Positions 5,939 through 6,281 of a stretch of 6,281 bases of DNA are shown here, piece after piece. This DNA is from Pseudomonadota bacterium (GTDB lineage Bacteria > Pseudomonadota > Gammaproteobacteria > Acidiferrobacterales > Acidiferrobacteraceae), in contig JAJZZU010000164.1 in assembly GCA_021797365.1 (NCBI GenBank), forward strand, positions 1 through 6,281, written 5' to 3'. The position numbers were made by a program, and so were the translations under genes. Positions within the stretch are counted from its first letter, which is position 1. Every line of letters begins with the position of its first letter. The notes beneath the pieces are model-generated. The model made no database searches, was not told where the DNA came from, and saw only the letters and a list, made by a program, of their open reading frames with translations.

Positions 5939-6281
5939 TCAGCCGCTTCCCAGAGCTTCGCGCATGGCCAGTAACACCGCCTCGAACCGGCTTTCGACTT
6001 CGAGAAAAAACGGCGAGCGCCGACGAACCTTGATCTGCCCGAAGAGGTGTCGCTCCTGGGCAAACGTGACCACGAGCCGCTGACGCGCCCGGGTCATCGC
6101 GACATAGAACACGCGCCGCTCCTCGTTGGGATCATCGGCTAGGAGATCTCGGGTGTCACAATCGCCGCCGCCCAAATACCAGACCGTGTCGAACTCAAGC
6201 CCCTTGGCGGCATGCACAGTCATGAGCCGCACCACATCCTTGTCCGCGGTGTGCACGTCCGTCTGCAGGGCCAGGTCGTCA
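5939..6281 (-). CDS. UvrD/Rep-type superfamily 1 helicase, C-terminal part
   Basis: Only the last 114 codons are inside the window; the frame stays open to the right edge, so the gene begins beyond it. The fragment holds helicase motif V, VRLMTVHAAKGLEF (the TxH.KGLEF signature), and motif VI, RRVFYVAMTRARQRLVV (with the arginine that contacts ATP), about 40 residues apart as usual in UvrD/Rep/PcrA proteins. These are ATP-driven 3'-5' DNA translocases used in repair, in rolling-circle plasmid replication, or in nuclease complexes. After motif VI only about 50 residues remain, so the long C-terminal tail of chromosomal UvrD is absent. The small-protein gene follows after 88 bases on the same strand. 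Which helicase subfamily this is cannot be decided without the N-terminal part. Confidence 0.9.
   Translation of the reverse strand, partial: DDLALQTDVHTADKDVVRLMTVHAAKGLEFDTVWYLGGGDCDTRDLLADDPNEERRVFYVAMTRARQRLVVTFAQERHLFGQIKVRRRSPFFLEVESRFEAVLLAMREALGSG

Noticed and set aside
1..6281. tRNA, rRNA, CRISPR array or insertion-sequence ends
   Set aside because: No regularly spaced repeats, tRNA-like TTCRA arm context, transposase motif or long terminal inverted repeats were seen.

Overview
The window comes from a fairly high-GC bacterium. Gene style, Shine-Dalgarno sites and codon use fit a proteobacterium, but no gene here fixes the genus. The right part looks like a plasmid or integrative-element backbone: a UvrD/Rep-type helicase, a very small DUF6900-like protein and an RNase H with extra terminal regions, all read leftward. 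The left and middle part is accessory cargo: a toxin-antitoxin remnant and a two-gene cassette led by a GmrSD-type (DUF262-DUF1524) nuclease.

Layout. Positions 1-382 hold no convincing complete gene; a leftward reading frame may leave the window at position 1. At 383-655 (+) lies a DUF1778/TacA-type ribbon-helix-helix antitoxin, preceded by a good extended -10 promoter that overlaps inverted repeats. No intact toxin follows it. Instead there is a nested inverted repeat (671-727) and then, on the opposite strand, the C-terminal half of a GNAT acetyltransferase of the TacT type (829-1194), apparently frameshifted upstream. This looks like a tacAT-type module whose toxin was broken, perhaps by inversion.

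At 1323-4745 (+) two tightly linked genes form an operon with a 3-base gap. The first encodes a single-chain DUF262-DUF1524 protein with both signature motifs intact (DGQQR and an HNH-like EHILP...LGNLTL). The second encodes a 536-residue protein that I do not recognise, with a central coiled coil and a compact C-terminal region. By family knowledge the first protein is a candidate modification-dependent (type IV-like) restriction or phage-defence nuclease. The second is its most likely partner, and it is the least explained part of the window.

From 4776 to the right end everything reads leftward: helicase C-terminus (5939 to beyond the right edge), the 63-residue protein (5659-5850) and the RNase H (4776-5639), probably one transcript. 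The two cargo genes are clearly lower in G+C (about 47-58% in lines counted by hand) than the RNase H gene (about 70% in one line). This agrees with separate acquisition of the defence cassette.
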